Notes: a model not told the origin generated them from the sequence alone. A DNA stretch of 64,000 bases from Flexithrix dorotheae DSM 6795 (GCF_000379765.1 NZ_KB903440.1:1-64000); one strand, 5' to 3'; positions 34,982-44,264 are shown, numbered from the stretch's first letter. Program-made: numbers and translations.

Positions 34982-35884
34982 ATGTTGAAAATCGCTTATT
35001 CTCCTAAATATTGTTTGTCTTTACCAGAAGGGCATCGGTTTCCTATGATCAAATATGAGCTACTTCCGGAACAGTTACTTTACGAAGGAACAATAACTCA
35101 TGATAACATCTTTGAACCGTCTCCTTTATCAGAAAAACTTATTCTGGATACTCACCATCCTATCTATTGGGATAAATTAAAAAACCTGAATCTTTCTAAA
35201 AGTGAAATTAGAAGATCGGGGTTTCCTTTATCAAAAGATTTAATTGATAGGGAAATCATTATTGCCAATGGTACGGTTCAATGTACACATTATGCATTGG
35301 AACACGGAGTATCCTTGAATATTGCCGGAGGAACACATCATGCTTATTCCGATAAGGCAGAAGGTTTCTGCTTGTTAAATGATATTGCCATTGCAGCAAA
35401 TTATTTGCTAAACCATAAAGGTTTGAAAAAAGTAATGGTGGTAGATTTGGATGTCCATCAGGGTGACGGGACTGCTGAAATATTTAAAAATAATGAGCAT
35501 GTTTTTACTTTTAGCATGCATGGCGCGAATAATTACCCGATGTTTAAACAGGATTCAGATCTGGATATTCCCCTCCCTAACGGAACGGATGACATCAAAT
35601 ATCTTTCTATATTAAAAGAAACACTACCCAAAATTATTCAAAACTTCCAACCTGAATTCGTATTTTTTCAATCAGGAGTAGATGTTTTGGAAACCGATAA
35701 ATTGGGTAAGCTTTCCATGACCATAAATGGTTGTAAAGAAAGAGACAGAGTTGTATTTGAAATATGCAAGGCTCATGATTTACCTGTAGTGGCAAGCATG
35801 GGAGGGGGATATTCGGAACAAATTTCCCACATTGTGGAAGCCCACGCGAATACTTACCGGCTTGCCAGGGATATCTACTTTTAA
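34982..35884 (+). CDS. Histone-deacetylase-like (AcuC/AphA) hydrolase
   Basis: This 300-residue protein is a zinc amidohydrolase of the arginase/deacetylase fold. Active-site motifs are GGTHHAYSDKAEGFCLLND (paired His), VMVVDLDVHQGDGTAEIF (zinc Asp and His) and FFQSGVDVLETDKLGKLSM (second zinc Asp). Bacterial members deacetylate acetoin-metabolism enzymes, polyamines or other small amides; the substrate here cannot be told. It follows the histidine kinase gene by 5 bp and is likely in the same operon, an uncommon pairing. Confidence 0.9.
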   Translation: MLKIAYSPKYCLSLPEGHRFPMIKYELLPEQLLYEGTITHDNIFEPSPLSEKLILDTHHPIYWDKLKNLNLSKSEIRRSGFPLSKDLIDREIIIANGTVQCTHYALEHGVSLNIAGGTHHAYSDKAEGFCLLNDIAIAANYLLNHKGLKKVMVVDLDVHQGDGTAEIFKNNEHVFTFSMHGANNYPMFKQDSDLDIPLPNGTDDIKYLSILKETLPKIIQNFQPEFVFFQSGVDVLETDKLGKLSMTINGCKERDRVVFEICKAHDLPVVASMGGGYSEQISHIVEAHANTYRLARDIYF

Positions 35885-35906
35885 AGAATAACAAGTTGGA
35901 TGATAC

Positions 35907-38330
35907 TTATTTCCTGATTTTTTTTAGCCAACTTTTAGATTTTTTATTTTTTTCATCTTCCCCATAATAGCCGTATCCATAGCCGTAACCATAGCCGTAG
36001 CCGTAGCCGTATCCATAGCCATAACCATATCTCGCTGATCTTCTTACATCATTCAGAATAAGTGCGATATTATTAAACTTATCGTTTTTATGAGCTTCTT
36101 CCAGGTCCTCTAAAAATTTAATTTTTGAATAATCCTGCCTTATCACATAAAGGTTGATATCAATGTAATCAATTAAGGCAAAGTAGTCGGAAACAAGCCC
36201 TGTAGGAGGAGTATCAATGATGATATAGTCATATTCCTCCCGTAATTTCGAAATTAGATTTTTAAACCTGTCAGAAGCAAGTAATTCGGCAGGGTTTGGT
36301 GGTTCTGGTCCGCTAGGAATAATATCCAGATTTGGAGTTTGAGTTGGGAGGACTATTTGGGAAAACTCTGCTTTATTGATGAGATAGTTACTGAGACCAA
36401 GTTCATTACTTATATCAAATTGTAGAGATAACTTGGGTTTTCGTAAATCGCAACCTACTATTATTGTTTTTTTATTAAGCATGGCGATTATCATTCCCAG
36501 ATTAGAGGCACAAAAAGTCTTTCCCTCACCACTAATTGTAGAGGTAACCCCAACAATTTTATGTGTTTTTTCCGGAGCAAGGAATTGCAAATTTGTTCTT
36601 AAAGACCTGAATGCTTCGGAAAAAGGAGATTTGGGTGAATCCATTACATTGTTTTGATCTTTACTTTTCCTGGTAACTGTACCCAATATAGGAATAGTAG
36701 TATTTTTCTTTACCATTTCTATATCACTTACTGTATCGTCAAGATAATCCTTAATAAAGATTATACCTAGAGGAATGGCTAGAGAAAGCACCAGGGCAAT
36801 AGCATAAATTCTATTGGTTTGGGGAGCAACAGGATTATTATTTAACAACATGGCATCATCCAGCACCTTGTTATCTGGAGTATTTGATGCTTTGGCAATT
36901 CCTGCTTCTGCCCTTTTTTCCAAAAGATATTGGTAAAGGTTGTCACTCAGGTTAAACTTTCTTTGGATATTTACCAGTTGCCTTTCATTTTCAGGTAATT
37001 TATTGATACTGCTTTCAATTAATGAGATTCTGTCATTGACATCTTTTAAGGATATATCAGAAGCCTTTTTCATGTTCCTCACATTTTCAGCAAGGGTCTT
37101 TTTTACCTGTTCGATTTGGGAATTGATAGTAGTGATTTCATAAGCTTTATCACGAACCTGTGCCGAAAACACAATTTTTTGCTTTATTAATTCATTCAAT
37201 TCCAGGATTAACTTATCCAGTAATGGATCTTCAATCCCTAGTGAGGATGGTGCAATTATGGCATTAAGTTCTTGGTTATTAGCCAGATAATCTGCCAAAT
37301 AGTTGTAATATTTTTTGTTAACTAAAAATCCTGCCTGTTCCGCCTGAAGAGCCTCCAATTGCTGCATAGCCAGTTCTGCTGAAGAACTAAGATTTAATAT
37401 TTTTTCTGATTTTCTAAATTCAGAAAGTTCTTGTTCAGCAGTTCTTAGAGAATCTGTAATTAATATAAGTTGTCTGTCAATAAAATTGATAGTATTGGTC
37501 GCAATCTGATTTTTCTCCTCCAGCTCATTTTCAATATAAACTTCACATAACTTATTTAGAAAATCAATTTCTTTTTCAATTACAGGCCCCTGAATGGAGA
37601 GTTCGAGAATGGATGCGTTTCTAGTGGTTTGGGCGATTTCTAATTTATTCCTGTAGCTAATGGTTAACCGTTTCAAATCATTAATTACAAAGAAAAAAAT
37701 GTCATCCTTGTTTCTGTTAAAATCAAAAAATGTTGTTTTTTGCATTCGGAAACTAAACTCTCCAATATTGCAAAGTCTGCCGAAATCACAAAGGGTTCCA
37801 TTATCTACGTCTTCCTCAAGTTGTTCGGTAGAAGTTGCTACTACAAAATTATTCTTTGAGATTATTTTTACGTAAAAGGCAGATCCTCTGGGAATATTTT
37901 TACTAGAATCGTATTCAACAATAAAAGGAGAGTTTTTATAATTTTCACTAGAGGTAACTCTGCCTTTTGTATAATAGGATATCTCAAAATCCAATCCATT
38001 TATTGTTCTATTTATAATTCTATAGGATTTCAGAATACCAATTTCATTATCAATATTTTTCCCCTTGTTAAATAGTTCTAAACCGTCCAAAAAAGCTTCC
38101 CCACCCCCTCTTGTATTTCCATCTTTTATCAATATTGTGGTGGAGGTTTCATATATCTTCTTAGAATACCTTAGATAGGTATAAGCAACTGCGAAGAATA
38201 TAATAAAACAAATCACAAAGAAATACCAGTGGTAAATTATTTTACCTAAAAAAGCCTTTATATCAAAGGGTTTTTCTTCTTCGATAAAAAGAAAATCGTC
38301 TTTACCGTTTTGGTGATGGATATTGTTCAA
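35907..38330 (-). CDS. Polysaccharide co-polymerase/tyrosine autokinase (Wzc type)
   Basis: This 807-residue inner-membrane protein controls exopolysaccharide or capsule chain length. A first membrane helix (about 32-50) is followed by a Wzz-type periplasmic domain with coiled coils (about 260-480), a second helix (about 510-530), and a BY-kinase domain: Walker A in STISGEGKTFCASNLG, Walker A' in VGCDLRKPKLS and Walker B in YIIIDTPPTG. The C-terminal tyrosine cluster is a regular tract of ten Gly-Tyr dipeptides before YYGEDEK, where other kinases have irregular tyrosines. The gene for the Wza-like export protein lies 12 bp upstream. No glycosyltransferases are in the window. Confidence 0.93.
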   Translation of the reverse strand: MNNIHHQNGKDDFLFIEEEKPFDIKAFLGKIIYHWYFFVICFIIFFAVAYTYLRYSKKIYETSTTILIKDGNTRGGGEAFLDGLELFNKGKNIDNEIGILKSYRIINRTINGLDFEISYYTKGRVTSSENYKNSPFIVEYDSSKNIPRGSAFYVKIISKNNFVVATSTEQLEEDVDNGTLCDFGRLCNIGEFSFRMQKTTFFDFNRNKDDIFFFVINDLKRLTISYRNKLEIAQTTRNASILELSIQGPVIEKEIDFLNKLCEVYIENELEEKNQIATNTINFIDRQLILITDSLRTAEQELSEFRKSEKILNLSSSAELAMQQLEALQAEQAGFLVNKKYYNYLADYLANNQELNAIIAPSSLGIEDPLLDKLILELNELIKQKIVFSAQVRDKAYEITTINSQIEQVKKTLAENVRNMKKASDISLKDVNDRISLIESSINKLPENERQLVNIQRKFNLSDNLYQYLLEKRAEAGIAKASNTPDNKVLDDAMLLNNNPVAPQTNRIYAIALVLSLAIPLGIIFIKDYLDDTVSDIEMVKKNTTIPILGTVTRKSKDQNNVMDSPKSPFSEAFRSLRTNLQFLAPEKTHKIVGVTSTISGEGKTFCASNLGMIIAMLNKKTIIVGCDLRKPKLSLQFDISNELGLSNYLINKAEFSQIVLPTQTPNLDIIPSGPEPPNPAELLASDRFKNLISKLREEYDYIIIDTPPTGLVSDYFALIDYIDINLYVIRQDYSKIKFLEDLEEAHKNDKFNNIALILNDVRRSARYGYGYGYGYGYGYGYGYGYGYYGEDEKNKKSKSWLKKIRK
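35964..36029 (-). repeat. Gly-Tyr hexanucleotide repeat in the kinase tail
   Basis: A 66-bp tract of six-base units (GGN TAY on the minus strand) encodes 22 residues: 12 Tyr and 10 Gly. Third bases vary between units (GGT, GGC, GGA, TAT, TAC), so the tract is imperfect at DNA level. Length changes by slippage are possible. Confidence 0.8.
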
Positions 38331-38342
38331 ATCCTTATATTT

Positions 38343-39191
38343 TTAATCTCTATTTGAAATAACAAGCGAAAGCACAACTAAACTTATAGAGGCTACAGAC
38401 ATAGCAAAGGTAAATGGTCTAACATTTATGCTAAATACTTTAGCTTTCACAGGCTCTACATAAACCACATCATGTGGTTGTAAAAAATAATATTCAGAAG
38501 TCAATTGGTCAATTTTTGACAAATCGAGATGAACCACTTTGGATCCGGAATCGAGCTTTCTGACTAACTTAATTTTTGTACGATCACCAAAATCGGTCAT
38601 ATCTCCGGCATTACTTATTGCCTGAAACAAAGTTACCTCATTTTCAAAGAAATAATAATTACCAGGGCTTTTAACTTCCCCTAAAATCGAAATCCTGAAA
38701 TTAGCAAGTTTAACATTTACAGTAGGAAACTTTAAAAATTCATCTAATTTTTCTTCCAGTAAAGTAGAAATTTCATCTGTAGTTAATCCTTTTACAAATT
38801 GATTTCCAATAAGAGGTAATTTGATATAACCAGAGTCATTTACAGTATATCCCTTAAAATAAAACTGGGCTGCATTGTTTTGGTTGATATTTTGGTTTTG
38901 CTGTGAGTTATTCATCCCCCCGTTAAAATAACCCGCTGTGGTTCCGTCAGGGTTCTTAAGGTCAATGTTAAGAATATCCAGGGGCCTTATTTTATAGGTG
39001 GATTTAGGATAATCTCCTACTTCTTGTGGTAATTGTTCCTCATTTAAGTAAATAAGACTTTGATGAGGAACACAAGAATATATTAATAATATAAAAGGTA
39101 TAAAAATAAGGAGCCTGTTCAATGTTGTTGTTTTAGTTTTCAACCGCTTCTGATTTACATCCAATCTCTTTCCAATAAATAAATTCTTCAT
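38343..39191 (-). CDS. Polysaccharide export outer-membrane lipoprotein (Wza type)
   Basis: This 282-residue protein has a lipoprotein signal (LNRLLIFIPFILLIYSCVP, lipobox LIYSC). After it come the export domain (YKIRPLDILNIDLKNPDG, YFKGYTVNDSGYIKLPLIG) and one SLBB-like domain (FRISILGEVKSPGNYYFFEN), then VVYVEPVKAKVF and a terminal hydrophobic helix. It forms the outer-membrane channel partnered with the Wzc kinase encoded 12 bp downstream. The ATG at 39191 gives 27 basic residues before the hydrophobic core; a TTG at 39122 would give a more normal leader. Confidence 0.9.
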   Translation of the reverse strand: MKNLFIGKRLDVNQKRLKTKTTTLNRLLIFIPFILLIYSCVPHQSLIYLNEEQLPQEVGDYPKSTYKIRPLDILNIDLKNPDGTTAGYFNGGMNNSQQNQNINQNNAAQFYFKGYTVNDSGYIKLPLIGNQFVKGLTTDEISTLLEEKLDEFLKFPTVNVKLANFRISILGEVKSPGNYYFFENEVTLFQAISNAGDMTDFGDRTKIKLVRKLDSGSKVVHLDLSKIDQLTSEYYFLQPHDVVYVEPVKAKVFSINVRPFTFAMSVASISLVVLSLVISNRD

Positions 39192-39466
39192 CTAATATTA
39201 GGGCTTCCTATTCAAAGACTTAAATACAGATGCTTGAAAAATCATTTCCTTTAACTACTTATTTGGAGGGAAGATAAAAAAAATTAAAAAAATCAGTCCA
39301 AAAAAATCAAGACTTTGTCAGAAATGCAAGCCTATAATCATTATTTTAAAACAATTACCTCATGACTGTTGTCATATTTAATGACAATGTGCCAGTTTAC
39401 TTTAGTGAATAGGATAGTATATATGAATAAAATGTTATGCATGCATAATAAATTAAAATTGTTTCC
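39192..39466. other. Intergenic region between divergent wza and phasin genes
   Basis: No gene is seen. The only ordered element is a perfect 14-bp palindrome, TTATGCATGCATAA (39435-39448), just upstream of the phasin -7 box. It could be an operator. Confidence 0.4.
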
Positions 39467-39474
39467 TACATTTG
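39467..39474 (+). promoter_or_regulatory. -7 box of the phasin gene
   Basis: TACATTTG matches TAnnTTTG exactly and lies 41 bp before the phasin ATG. No clear TTG is found 17-23 bp upstream; the palindrome TTATGCATGCATAA occupies that place, which fits a regulated promoter. Confidence 0.45.
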
Positions 39475-39515
39475 TATAGTAATTATTTTTAACATAAATA
39501 TTAATTTAAGAAACC

Positions 39516-39866
39516 ATGGAAGATCTATTTAAAAAATTCCTTTATACAGGAGTTGGGTTAGTAGCCTTAACTGCAGAAAAGATCCAAAAGGTGGTAGATG
39601 AACTTGTTAAAGAAGAAAGACTTACCCTTGATGAGGGCAAAAAAATTGTAGATGATTTTGTGAAAAATACAGAATCAAAAAAAGAGGAGTTTGAATCGCA
39701 AATGAAAACACTTACTGAAAAAACGGTAAGTTCCTTTAAATTTGCAACAGTAGAACAGTTAGATGAATTGAGATCTAGAATTGAGGCTTTGGAAGCAAAA
39801 CAAGCTACAACCAAAACAACAAAATCTACCAAAACTACCGGGACTAAACCTGGCGCTTCTTCTTAA
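39516..39866 (+). CDS. Phasin-like (PhaI/PhaF type) protein
   Basis: This 116-residue protein is helical and charged. MEDLFKKFLYTGVGLVALTA, VDELVKEERLTLDEGKKIVD and VKNTESKKEEFESQMKTLTE match the poly(hydroxyalkanoate) granule-associated family. A heptad segment (TVEQLDELRSRIEALEAKQA) is followed by a Thr/Lys-rich tail (KTTKSTKTTGTKPG), like the nucleoid-binding tail of PhaF but much shorter. No polymer synthase is in the window, so a role on PHA granules is family-based inference. The gene has its own promoter and terminator. Confidence 0.72.
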   Translation: MEDLFKKFLYTGVGLVALTAEKIQKVVDELVKEERLTLDEGKKIVDDFVKNTESKKEEFESQMKTLTEKTVSSFKFATVEQLDELRSRIEALEAKQATTKTTKSTKTTGTKPGASS

Positions 39867-39887
39867 GATTTGAAAGAATTTTTTTTA

Positions 39888-39926
39888 TGAGCCAAATCCT
39901 ATATGGGGTTTGGCTTTTATTTTTTA
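39888..39926 (+). terminator. Terminator of the phasin gene
   Basis: AGCCAAATCC (39890-39899) pairs with GGGTTTGGCT (39906-39915), one G-T pair, loop TATATG, followed by TTTTATTTTTT. Because the upstream ATG of the next frame (39887) lies in this hairpin, it argues for the later start of the AarF gene. Confidence 0.75.
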
Positions 39927-40039
39927 GAGAGGAGGATTATAAAAGAATAATTTTTATTCTAAATTTAGCCTGCCACATTTGGTTCATTAATATCGATGGA
40001 AGGATTTATACTCTTAATTATTTTATTTTTCGAAAGAAG

Positions 40040-41719
40040 ATGCTTTTTAAAACCGTAAAAAAATCTAATAGAATATGGGAAGTGATTCAGGTATTGTTAA
40101 GATACGGTTTTGAAGATATAGTTACAACTACACGCCTGAGCAGATTTATTCCTACCCAAAGCCGGGTGAATTGGATTAGGGCAGAAAAATCAGTTTTTGA
40201 ATACACCAGGTGGGAAAGAATCAGGATGGTGATTGAAGATTTGGGCCCAACCTTTGTAAAACTGGCACAGGTTTTAAGTAACCGGCCAGAATTGTTGCCT
40301 GAGCCTTTGGTAGTAGAATTTCAAAAATTACAGGATAAGGTACCTCCTTTCTCAAGTGAGCAGGCACGGGAAATTGTAGAGAAAGAAATAGGACAATCAA
40401 TAGATGATTTATTTGTCTATTTTGATGAAGTGACTTTGGGATCAGCTTCAATTGGTCAGGTGCACAGAGCCAGATTAATTTCCGGGGAGGATGTCGTGAT
40501 AAAAGTGCAAAGACCAAAAGCAGAGGTTACCGTTAAAACCGATTTAGCTTTACTAAAAGATTTGGTTAAGATTCTGGAGAATTTTTTCCTGAATCAGGGT
40601 ATTCTCAATCCGCTGGAGATTGTAGATACTTTTGAGAAAATTATGTTGAGTGAGTTGGATTATGAAACTGAAGCTATCAATTTAATTAGTTTTAAAAAAT
40701 TATACGGAGATCATCCTGAATTTTATATTCCCAAAACTTTTAAGGAATTTTCCACCAAAAAAATTCTGGTCATTGAATTTGTGAGTGGATGTAAAATTTC
40801 AGATAAAATTCAATTAGAAGCCTGGGGATTGAGCCCGAAAGTAATTGCTGAAAAAGGAATGGATATTTACCTCACTCAGATTTTTGAGTTTGGGTTTTTC
40901 CATGCGGATCCTCATCCTGGAAATGTTTTAATCAGGCCAAATGGGACTATTGTACTCATCGATTTTGGCATGGTAGGGAAACTGACCAGGCAAAATAAAT
41001 ATGCCTTTGCCGGTGTGTTTATTGGATTGGCCCAACAGGATGCCAAAGGGATGGCAATCAATTTGAGAAGGCTGGCGGTAGATAGCGATATTGATGACAT
41101 GAGGGCCTTTGAGAATGATTTATATGAGTTAATTGAGGATATGGTTATTTATGATTATGAAGAAGGAGGAATGACCGAATTAACCATCAGGCTGCAAGAA
41201 TTAATTTATAAATACCAGTTAAAAGTGCCGGGGTCTATCTTTATGATTTTACGTGCACTTGCTATTCTGGAAGGAATTGGGAATATTCTTCATCCGAATT
41301 TTAAAGCGCTGGAATTTATAAAGCCTTATGGAGCGAAGCTATTGAAAGAGCAATTTTCTGTAAAAAACCTAGGCCTCGATTTATATTATACCAGTTCTCA
41401 ATTGAGCGCACTGTTATATAATTTACCCTTTGAAATACGCTCAATTCTCAAGAAAATAAGGAAAGGGAATTTAAATCTGAATATTGATATATCCGGATTA
41501 GATACCTTAAATAAGGGCCTTGATTATGCTGCCCACACCATAGTGTTGGGTTTAATTTCGGCTGCCTTATTTATCGGAACTTCTGTAAGTATAAACTCCA
41601 GAATTGTAGAACAAATGCCAACTTTATTCGGCTTACCCTGGCTTACCTTCCTTGGTTTTGCGCTTTCGGCTTTTTTTGCAGTCATGTTATTTTTTCATTC
41701 CTTTAGAAATAATAAATAA
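40040..41719 (+). CDS. ABC1/AarF/UbiB family atypical kinase
   Basis: From the ATG at 40040 the protein has 559 residues. An in-frame ATG at 39887 would start in the phasin terminator. The family motifs are ordered as expected: LGPTFVKLAQVLSNRPELLP (the KxGQ-like segment, here KLAQ), VTLGSASIGQVHRA (Ala/Gly-rich loop), VVIKVQRP (Lys), ESELDYETEA-like LSELDYETEAIN, FFHADPHPGNVL (HxDxxPGN) and VLIDFGMVGKL (DFG). Two C-terminal membrane helices end it. UbiB-type proteins support ubiquinone or isoprenoid-lipid metabolism; Bacteroidota use menaquinone, so the role is open. It converges on the symporter gene with 6 bp between. Confidence 0.9.
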   Translation: MLFKTVKKSNRIWEVIQVLLRYGFEDIVTTTRLSRFIPTQSRVNWIRAEKSVFEYTRWERIRMVIEDLGPTFVKLAQVLSNRPELLPEPLVVEFQKLQDKVPPFSSEQAREIVEKEIGQSIDDLFVYFDEVTLGSASIGQVHRARLISGEDVVIKVQRPKAEVTVKTDLALLKDLVKILENFFLNQGILNPLEIVDTFEKIMLSELDYETEAINLISFKKLYGDHPEFYIPKTFKEFSTKKILVIEFVSGCKISDKIQLEAWGLSPKVIAEKGMDIYLTQIFEFGFFHADPHPGNVLIRPNGTIVLIDFGMVGKLTRQNKYAFAGVFIGLAQQDAKGMAINLRRLAVDSDIDDMRAFENDLYELIEDMVIYDYEEGGMTELTIRLQELIYKYQLKVPGSIFMILRALAILEGIGNILHPNFKALEFIKPYGAKLLKEQFSVKNLGLDLYYTSSQLSALLYNLPFEIRSILKKIRKGNLNLNIDISGLDTLNKGLDYAAHTIVLGLISAALFIGTSVSINSRIVEQMPTLFGLPWLTFLGFALSAFFAVMLFFHSFRNNK

Positions 41720-41725
41720 GGAAAT

Positions 41726-43144
41726 TTAAAGCCTCTTAGGTTCAAGGTTTTCTTCACTATCTTCTTTGTTTTCTTCAAATTTATTTCCAGCTATATTTCC
41801 TATTAACAGACCAAAAAAGCTGGCAAGTAATCCTGGTAAAACAGATGGTATTTCCCCAGAAATAAATTCAAAAATTATCCAGATCGTCATTCCGAAAAAC
41901 ATAGAGAACAAAGCTCCTGTCTCGTTACTTTTTTTCCAGTAAATTCCTGCAATTAAGGGCACAAAAAGAGATACCAGGCTAAAAGATGAAGACATGGCCA
42001 CAAGGTCGTAAATATTTCCTTCAAAATTGGCCAAAACCAGTGATAAAATAGTCACCAGAATTACAGACAATCGGAGGTATTGAAGTAATTTATAGTCCTC
42101 TATTCTACCTGTATTTGGTTTGATGATATTTTCGGCCAAAATCGAGGCAGGAGCAAGAATGGCTCCACTCGATGTGCTCATAATAGCAGAAAGTAATGCT
42201 CCAAAAAACATTGTTTGGACGAATGTGTTTGTGTGATTTAATACCACAAAAGGCAAAGCTAACTGAGAATCTCCGGATAAAAGTTCAGGATACAATTGTT
42301 TGGCGCAAAGTCCGATAAAAAGAGGTATAAAACCAATGGTTAAATACATAAATCCTCCAATATGAGAAGCTGTTACCGCCACTTTTTCGGATTTTGCTGC
42401 CATTACCCGTTGGAAAATATCCTGCTGAGGAATCGAGCCTAAACCAATAGTGATCCAGGCGGCAAGGTAGGCCAGAATTGAAGTGAATTCAGGTTTGGGT
42501 AAAATACTAAAAAAATCAGGAGGAGTGTTATCAATAACCTGACTAAAACCACCAGCGGCCTGCCCAATATGAAATGCCAAAAATAATAAACCTCCAATTA
42601 TGATAATTGTCTGTATAAAATCGGTAACTGAAATAGCCCACATGCCCCCGATATAGGTATAAACCACTACAGCCCCTGCACCTAGTACCATTCCGATAGC
42701 TGTGGGAATGCCTGCAACCACATTAAGTAATAAGCCAATTGCCACAAACTGAGCTGCTATCCAACCGAAATAAGAGGGAACCAGAAGAAGACTGGCCACA
42801 AACTCAGTTTTCCTTCCAAATTTGATCCTGTAAAAATCTCCAAAAGTCAGGATTTTCATTTTATATAAAGGGCGGGCAAAAAATAGTCCTACCAAAAATA
42901 GACACAGAGAGGCTCCAAAGGGATCTTCAATTACTCCCAATAATCCATGGGACATAAATTCTGAGGAAGAACCCAGAATGGTTTCAGAACCAAACCATGT
43001 GGCAAACAGAGCAGAAGCAGCTAAGGGGAGGGGAAGTCTTCTCCCCGCTAAAACAAAATCCTCTGAATTTTTTACAAACCTGGATGCCCAAATACCTATA
43101 AGAAGCGTAAAAAGAAGGTAGGCAATTATTGAAAATATCAGCAA
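41726..43144 (-). CDS. Sodium:solute symporter family (SSF) transporter
   Basis: This 472-residue integral membrane protein has about 12-13 helices. The start is typical: LLIGIWASRFVKNSEDFVLAGR, split here as LLIGIWASRF and EDFVLAGRRLPL, then ATWFGSETILGSSSEFMSHG. The SSF motif region includes GGMWAISVTDFIQTIIIIGG and AYLAAWITIGLGSIPQQDIFQR. The family cotransports Na+ with sugars, amino acids, vitamins or carboxylates; the substrate is not predictable. A short acidic tail ends the protein. No kinase domain is fused. Confidence 0.9.
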   Translation of the reverse strand: MLIFSIIAYLLFTLLIGIWASRFVKNSEDFVLAGRRLPLPLAASALFATWFGSETILGSSSEFMSHGLLGVIEDPFGASLCLFLVGLFFARPLYKMKILTFGDFYRIKFGRKTEFVASLLLVPSYFGWIAAQFVAIGLLLNVVAGIPTAIGMVLGAGAVVVYTYIGGMWAISVTDFIQTIIIIGGLLFLAFHIGQAAGGFSQVIDNTPPDFFSILPKPEFTSILAYLAAWITIGLGSIPQQDIFQRVMAAKSEKVAVTASHIGGFMYLTIGFIPLFIGLCAKQLYPELLSGDSQLALPFVVLNHTNTFVQTMFFGALLSAIMSTSSGAILAPASILAENIIKPNTGRIEDYKLLQYLRLSVILVTILSLVLANFEGNIYDLVAMSSSFSLVSLFVPLIAGIYWKKSNETGALFSMFFGMTIWIIFEFISGEIPSVLPGLLASFFGLLIGNIAGNKFEENKEDSEENLEPKRL

Positions 43145-43271
43145 TGCTAAATGAATTAAAAGTTATTAATAAGCCATAGTGATATTGGAATAAGGTATAG
43201 GAAATGGTAAAATTAGAAAATGAATTGCTTAATTTTAATTTCCGGGAACAGGGAAAGGATAATTAACTTAA

Positions 43272-44225
43272 TTGATACTTAGAAACAATATTAATATTAA
43301 AACCAGAATTGCCCCAACTCCAAGTGGTTATTTGCACTTGGGGAATGTATTTTCCTTTGTAATTACATGGGTTTTGGCTAAAAAATCCGGGGGCACTGTT
43401 CATCTGAGAATTGATGACCTTGATGAGGCAAGGAAGAGAAATGTCTACATTGAAGATATTTTCCTGACACTTGACTGGCTAAAGCTACAGGTAGATTCAG
43501 GGCCTTCCGGAGCGGAAGATTTTGAAAAGAATTTTTCCCAAAAACACCGCCTTGATTTATACCGAAATGCATTAGAAAAATTAAAGAGAATGAATTCCGG
43601 GCTTTTTAGTTGTGATTGTTCGAGGTCAAAAATAAAAAGACATAGTCCAGATGGGCAATACCCTGGTTTTTGCCGGAATACAAACAATCAGGATCAAAAG
43701 GGTTTTGCCCTTCGGATTAAAACCGAAAATCCCACTGCCATTCATTTCCAGGATATGTTGCAAGGTAATTTGGAAATAGATCTTTATCAGGAAATACGAG
43801 ACTTTGTCATTCGGAAAAAAGATGGCCTTCCTGCCTACCAGTTGGCTTCACTGGTAGATGATATGGTGGATGATGTCAATTTAATTGTGAGGGGAAAAGA
43901 TCTTTTATCTTCTACTGCTGCCCAGCTTTTTCTGGCTCAAAAATTAAATGAAGAAAAGTTTATACAAAACCGGTTTCTTCATCATCCACTTATTCTGGAA
44001 AATCCTGGTGATAAAATGTCCAAATCCCATCAATCTCTGTCCATAAAATACCTAAGAGAAAGTAATGTAAGTTCATCCTCAGTATTTGAAACTATTGGAA
44101 AATGGATGAATCTAAAAGCTAAAAAAATTGATTCCATACATGCTCTTCTGGAAGCATTTGAATTTCAGGCTTTGCCAAAAAGTGCAATCTGCCCTGGTGA
44201 TAACGTTTTGGGAAATACTCTATGA
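43272..44225 (+). CDS. GluQ-like glutamyl-tRNA synthetase family protein
   Basis: This 317-residue protein is a catalytic-domain-only relative of GluRS, like glutamyl-Q tRNA(Asp) synthetase. Visible are RIAPTPSGYLHLGNVFSF (class I HxGH motif as HLGN), VHLRIDDLDEARK, a likely zinc site FSCDCSRSK with QYPGFC, LASLVDDMVDDVNLIVRG and GDKMSKSHQS. The anticodon-binding domain is missing. There is no ATG: the only NTG codon before the first motif is TTG at 43272, since a stop lies two codons upstream. Its tRNA or other acceptor is uncertain. Confidence 0.82.
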   Translation: MILRNNINIKTRIAPTPSGYLHLGNVFSFVITWVLAKKSGGTVHLRIDDLDEARKRNVYIEDIFLTLDWLKLQVDSGPSGAEDFEKNFSQKHRLDLYRNALEKLKRMNSGLFSCDCSRSKIKRHSPDGQYPGFCRNTNNQDQKGFALRIKTENPTAIHFQDMLQGNLEIDLYQEIRDFVIRKKDGLPAYQLASLVDDMVDDVNLIVRGKDLLSSTAAQLFLAQKLNEEKFIQNRFLHHPLILENPGDKMSKSHQSLSIKYLRESNVSSSSVFETIGKWMNLKAKKIDSIHALLEAFEFQALPKSAICPGDNVLGNTL

Positions 44226-44264
44226 GTATTCAAAGGATTTCTAAACCAAATCTATCCAAAACCA

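Noticed and set aside
35964-36029. CRISPR-like or intergenic microsatellite
   Set aside because: The repeat is in frame inside the Wzc gene and encodes its tyrosine tail; there are no spacers.
39435-39448. TTATGCATGCATAA as a mobile-element end
   Set aside because: It is one isolated 14-bp palindrome with no partner and no target duplication; a promoter-linked site is more likely.
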